Source: Clostridia bacterium (GTDB lineage Bacteria > Bacillota > Clostridia > Oscillospirales > CAG-272). From it: a DNA stretch of 64,000 nt. Shown in pieces: positions 60,769 to 64,000 of the stretch. The translations under genes were made by a program, and so were the position numbers. Numbering within the stretch: position 1 is the first letter of the stretch; every line of letters begins with the position of its first letter. The stretch is from positions 62,001 through 126,000 of the forward strand of contig JAFTXX010000044.1 in the NCBI GenBank assembly GCA_017461475.1, given 5' to 3'. The notes beneath the pieces are model-generated. The model saw only the letters and a list, made by a program, of their open reading frames with translations, was not told the DNA's origin and did not search any database.

Positions 60769-62928
60769 ATGGACATTATTAAGAAACTGACAGAAGAACT
60801 CGGAATAAAACAGTGGCAGACCGAAAAGGCTGTCGAACTTATCGACGAGGGCAACACCATCCCCTTTATCGCACGTTACCGTAAGGAAGTTACGGGCAGT
60901 CTTGATGACGTACAGCTCCGCGACCTCTACGAGCGACTTGACTATCTTCGCCGCTTCGAGGAGCGCAAAGAGGCTATCCGCTCGGCGATTGAGGAGCAGG
61001 GCAAACTCACCGACGAAATAGTTGCCGCGCTTGAAGCCGCTGAAACTCTCAACGAACTTGAGGATATCTACCTTCCTTATAAGCAAAAGCGCAAGACCCG
61101 TGCGTCAGTCGCGCGTGAACGCGGACTTGAACCGCTCGCCATGACTATCTTTGCCTGCGAGGCGGCATACGACCCCTCGATAACGAAAGCGGCGGAAGAA
61201 TTTGTCGATGCCGAAAAGGAAGTACCCGACGTCGAAGCCGCGCTTGCGGGCGCGTGCGACATTATCGCAGAGGAAATTGCGCAGAACGCGACATACCGCA
61301 AGGTTATCCGCGAGGGAAGCGCGCGTCTCGGCATGCTTACCACCACCGCGGCAAAGGACGAGGACTCGGTTTACTCGATGTATTACACCTATTCCGAGCC
61401 GATAAACAAGGTCCGCCCGCATCGCTATCTCGCCATTGCACGCGGCGAGCGCGAGGAATTTCTCAAAGTTTCGGTGGATGTCCCTGAGGAAACTGTATAC
61501 GCATACCTCGAACGTGAAATAATTACAAATAAGGATAGCGAAGCCGCACCCTACCTCCGCGCGACTATCGTTGACGCGTACAAGCGTCTTATCGCTCCCG
61601 CCATTGAGCGCGAGATTCGCTCCGACCTCTTTGAAACCGCGTCCGACGGCGCTATAGACGTGTTTGCAAGCAATCTGCGCGGTCTGCTCATGCAGCCTCC
61701 CGTTCGCGGCAAGGTCGTTATGGGTTACGACCCGGGCTACCGAACGGGCTGTAAACTCGCGGTCGTAGACGAGACGGGTAAGGTGCTCGAAACTGCCGTT
61801 ATCTATCCCACCAAGCCGTATGAGAAGGTAGAGGAGAGCCGCCGCAAGGTTGTCGACCTCATCCGCCGTCACGGCGTTGATGTTATTTCAATTGGCAACG
61901 GAACGGCATCCCGCGAGAGCGAGCAGTTTATCGCCGATACTATAAAGACAATTCCGCAGGATGTAAAATATGTTATTACCAGCGAGGCGGGCGCGTCTGT
62001 TTACTCCGCGTCAAAACTCGCGCAGGACGAATTTCCCGACTTTGACGTTACCGAGAGAAGCGCAGTTTCAATTGCCCGCCGACTCATTGACCCGCTCGCA
62101 GAGCTTGTAAAAATCGAGCCTAAGGCTATCGGCGTCGGTCAGTATCAGCACGATATGCAGCCTAAAAAACTTGACTTTGCCCTCGGAGGCGTTGTCGAGG
62201 ACTGCGTAAACGGCGTAGGCGTTGAACTCAATACCGCGTCGCACTCACTGCTTTCATATGTCGCGGGTATCAGCGCGGCGTGCGCAAAGAATATTGTAAA
62301 ATACCGTGAGGAAAAAGGCGCGTTCAAGAACCGCGAGGAACTTAAAAAGGTTTCCCGCCTCGGCGACAAGGTGTTTGAACAGTGCGCAGGCTTTCTTCGC
62401 GTCAGCGGCGGCGAGGAGATACTCGACTGCACGGGCGTTCACCCCGAGTCATACACCGCGGCGCGAGGCCTGCTCAAAATGTTTGATTATACCGAGGACG
62501 ACGTTCGCGCAATGCGTCTCGGTGGTCTTTCGGGCAAGGTCAAAAAAGAGGGAACAGCCAAAGTTGCCGAAAAACTCGGTATTGGCGAGCCTACCCTCAT
62601 AGATATCTGTACCGAGCTTGAAAAGCCGGGCAGAGACATCCGTGACGGTCTTCCTGCGCCCGTGCTCCGCGCGGACGTAATGACCTTTGAGGACCTCAAA
62701 GAGGGCATGGAACTCAAAGGAACCGTCAGAAACGTCGTCGACTTCGGCGCGTTTGTCGACATCGGCGTGCACCATGACGGCCTGCTTCACATCTCCGAAA
62801 TTGCCGACAAATTTGTCAAGCACCCGAGCGATGTTCTGACCGTCGGCGATGTGGTCACCGTAAAGGTGAAAAGTATTGATAAAGTCAAGCACCGCATAGG
62901 CCTTACAATGCGTTCGGACAAAAACTGA
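60769..62928 (+). CDS. tex: Tex family RNA-binding transcription-associated protein
   Basis: The ATG at 60769 gives 719 residues. Order: N-terminal HTH-like region with FIARYRKEVTGSLDD; a YqgF-like RNase H fold (about 315-440, VMGYDPGYRTGCKLAVVD); a helix-hairpin-helix (about 480-560, VGVELNTASHSLLSYVAGISA and KNREELKKVSRLG); and a C-terminal S1 RNA-binding domain (about 640-715, GMELKGTVRNVVDFGAFVDIGVHHDGLLHIS). Tex affects transcription and is conserved in bacteria. A weak GGGAA site lies upstream, and it is likely co-transcribed with the pseudouridine synthase gene. Confidence 0.98.
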   Translation: MDIIKKLTEELGIKQWQTEKAVELIDEGNTIPFIARYRKEVTGSLDDVQLRDLYERLDYLRRFEERKEAIRSAIEEQGKLTDEIVAALEAAETLNELEDIYLPYKQKRKTRASVARERGLEPLAMTIFACEAAYDPSITKAAEEFVDAEKEVPDVEAALAGACDIIAEEIAQNATYRKVIREGSARLGMLTTTAAKDEDSVYSMYYTYSEPINKVRPHRYLAIARGEREEFLKVSVDVPEETVYAYLEREIITNKDSEAAPYLRATIVDAYKRLIAPAIEREIRSDLFETASDGAIDVFASNLRGLLMQPPVRGKVVMGYDPGYRTGCKLAVVDETGKVLETAVIYPTKPYEKVEESRRKVVDLIRRHGVDVISIGNGTASRESEQFIADTIKTIPQDVKYVITSEAGASVYSASKLAQDEFPDFDVTERSAVSIARRLIDPLAELVKIEPKAIGVGQYQHDMQPKKLDFALGGVVEDCVNGVGVELNTASHSLLSYVAGISAACAKNIVKYREEKGAFKNREELKKVSRLGDKVFEQCAGFLRVSGGEEILDCTGVHPESYTAARGLLKMFDYTEDDVRAMRLGGLSGKVKKEGTAKVAEKLGIGEPTLIDICTELEKPGRDIRDGLPAPVLRADVMTFEDLKEGMELKGTVRNVVDFGAFVDIGVHHDGLLHISEIADKFVKHPSDVLTVGDVVTVKVKSIDKVKHRIGLTMRSDKN

Positions 62929-63026
62929 TTTTCTAATAAATTAGAGATTGTGCGACAAAAAAGTGATTAAAAACATACGCTGTAAAACTTTATTGTGCAA
63001 TTCTTACAAAGCATAAACTTAAAGTT

Positions 63027-63070
63027 TGGGGATTTCCCCACTATATTTTCGGGCAAAACTTTGATATAAT
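63027..63070 (+). promoter_or_regulatory. Possible promoter and operator of the ATPase gene
   Basis: TATAAT at 63065-63070 is a good -10, but no clear -35 lies 17 bases before it. A palindrome TGGGGATTTCCCCA at 63027-63040 stands just upstream and could be an operator. The rest of the 199-bp gap after tex shows nothing else. Confidence 0.4.
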
Positions 63071-63127
63071 ACTATATGTAAAATTCCGCCTTAAAAAGGC
63101 ATATATAAAACGGAGGATGCTAATAAT

Positions 63128-64000
63128 ATGGCAAGCTTATCCCTTAGACACATTTATAAGAAGTATCCCGGCGGCGTTACCGCTGTATCCGATTTTAACC
63201 TTGAAATTAAGGACAAAGAGTTCCTTATCTTCGTAGGTCCTTCCGGATGCGGTAAGTCCACCACACTTCGTATGATTGCAGGCCTTGAGGAAATTTCCGA
63301 GGGTGAACTCTTTATCGAGGACAGACTCGTTAACGACGTTGCTCCTAAGGACAGAGATATCGCGATGGTTTTCCAGAACTACGCACTTTATCCTCACATG
63401 TCCGTGTTTGAAAACATGGCATTCGGCCTTAAGCTCCGCAAAACTCCCAAGGAAGAAATCAAGCGCAGAGTTGAGGAAGCTGCACGCATCCTCGGCATCG
63501 ACCACCTTCTTGACAGAAAGCCGAAGGCTCTCTCCGGCGGTCAGAAGCAGCGTGTTGCGCTCGGTCGTGCTATCGTTCGTTATCCTAAAGTATTCCTTCT
63601 CGACGAGCCTCTTTCCAACCTCGATGCTAAGCTCCGTGCACAGATGAGAACCGAGCTTACCAAGATTCACAAGAAGGTTGGTACCACCTTTATCTACGTT
63701 ACTCACGACCAGGTCGAGGCTATGACCATGGCTTCCCGTATCGTAGTTATGAAGGACGGTCTCATTCAGCAGGTTGATACTCCTCAAAACCTTTACGACA
63801 AGCCCTGCAACGTATTCGTAGCAGGATTTATCGGAACTCCTCAGATGAACTTCCTTGACGGTACTCTCGTTAAGAAGGGCGAAGATATATTCTTCAACTT
63901 TGAGGAAAATATGATCAAGCTTCCTGCAGAGAAGACCGCTGACGGCGTTCTCAACGATTACATCGGTAAGGAAGTTATCGTTGGTATCCGTCCCGAGTGT
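63128..64000 (+). CDS. ugpC: Sugar ABC transporter ATPase of the MsmK/UgpC/MalK type, cut by the window edge
   Basis: The frame from the ATG at 63128 stays open to the window end, giving 291 residues of an expected ~370. CGGAGG lies upstream. The NBD has Walker [11 protein letters not shown]-loop [14 protein letters not shown], signature [14 protein letters not shown], Walker [16 protein letters not shown] and the switch His in YVTHDQVEA. The regulatory OB/TOBE domain begins after about residue 235. Such ATPases often serve several sugar transporters encoded elsewhere. It could therefore power uptake with the solute-binding protein at 4465-5913, though nothing in the window proves this. Confidence 0.94.
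   Translation, partial: MASLSLRHIYKKYPGGVTAVSDFNLEIKDKEFLIFVGPSGCGKSTTLRMIAGLEEISEGELFIEDRLVNDVAPKDRDIAMVFQNYALYPHMSVFENMAFGLKLRKTPKEEIKRRVEEAARILGIDHLLDRKPKALSGGQKQRVALGRAIVRYPKVFLLDEPLSNLDAKLRAQMRTELTKIHKKVGTTFIYVTHDQVEAMTMASRIVVMKDGLIQQVDTPQNLYDKPCNVFVAGFIGTPQMNFLDGTLVKKGEDIFFNFEENMIKLPAEKTADGVLNDYIGKEVIVGIRPEC

Overview
The window looks like a chromosomal stretch from an uncultured gut- or rumen-type member of the Clostridia (Bacillota), probably Oscillospiraceae or Christensenellales-like. Supporting signs are strong AGGAGG-type ribosome binding sites, S-layer homology (SLH) and dockerin modules, a YlmC/YmxH-type sporulation protein, LrgAB, an LTA-synthase-like sulfatase, an S11 D-Ala-D-Ala carboxypeptidase, and promoters of the TTGACA-N17-TATAAT type. 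No rRNA, CRISPR array, phage module or transposase gene is visible.

Left part (1-24 kb): a secretome and glycan region. A minus-strand operon encodes a glycyl radical enzyme, a sugar-type solute-binding lipoprotein and a giant beta-helix/GH43-like surface protein, with a divergent AraC regulator. It is followed by an SLH-anchored GH43 protein, a degenerate M23 protein, a beta-helix/SGNH-hydrolase/dockerin protein, YajC, a D-Ala-D-Ala carboxypeptidase, and two paralogous sialidase-fold proteins (one SLH-anchored) with C-terminal CBM9-like modules. A 39-residue lipoprotein gene overlaps the end of the last one.

Middle (24-36 kb): LrgAB, tRNA-Gln, an LTA-synthase-like protein, a promoter-driven structured RNA ending in a UUCG terminator, tsf-rpsB with a structured leader, small conserved genes including nnrD, another beta-helix/dockerin/GH43 protein, tRNA-Ser with a duplicated 3' end, and an orphan double-CxxC protein.

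Right part (36-64 kb): a heterodimeric ABC exporter, MTA/SAH nucleosidase, a complete branched-chain amino acid transporter (SBP, H, M, G, F), a flavin-reductase-like protein, a solitary MazF, class II fructose-bisphosphate aldolase, acyl-ACP thioesterase, a GH2 enzyme, YbaK, a MATE exporter, an MBOAT/DHHW surface O-acylation pair, recG, rarA, an RsuA-type pseudouridine synthase, tex, and the start of an MsmK/UgpC-type ATPase cut by the window edge.

The most unusual layer is non-coding. Six copies of a ~205-295 bp palindromic MITE-like element and two elements with a different interior share the same terminal inverted repeats. Two strings of small hairpins separated by an AATATCACT- or ATTTCAC-like spacer lie downstream of genes. 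A ~155-nt RNA at 27.40-27.55 kb has a closing stem, an internal hairpin and a long-range pairing consistent with a pseudoknot. These, and the glycyl radical enzyme operon that has no activase in view, are the best candidates for something new. All functional assignments come from reading motifs by eye; no search was run.
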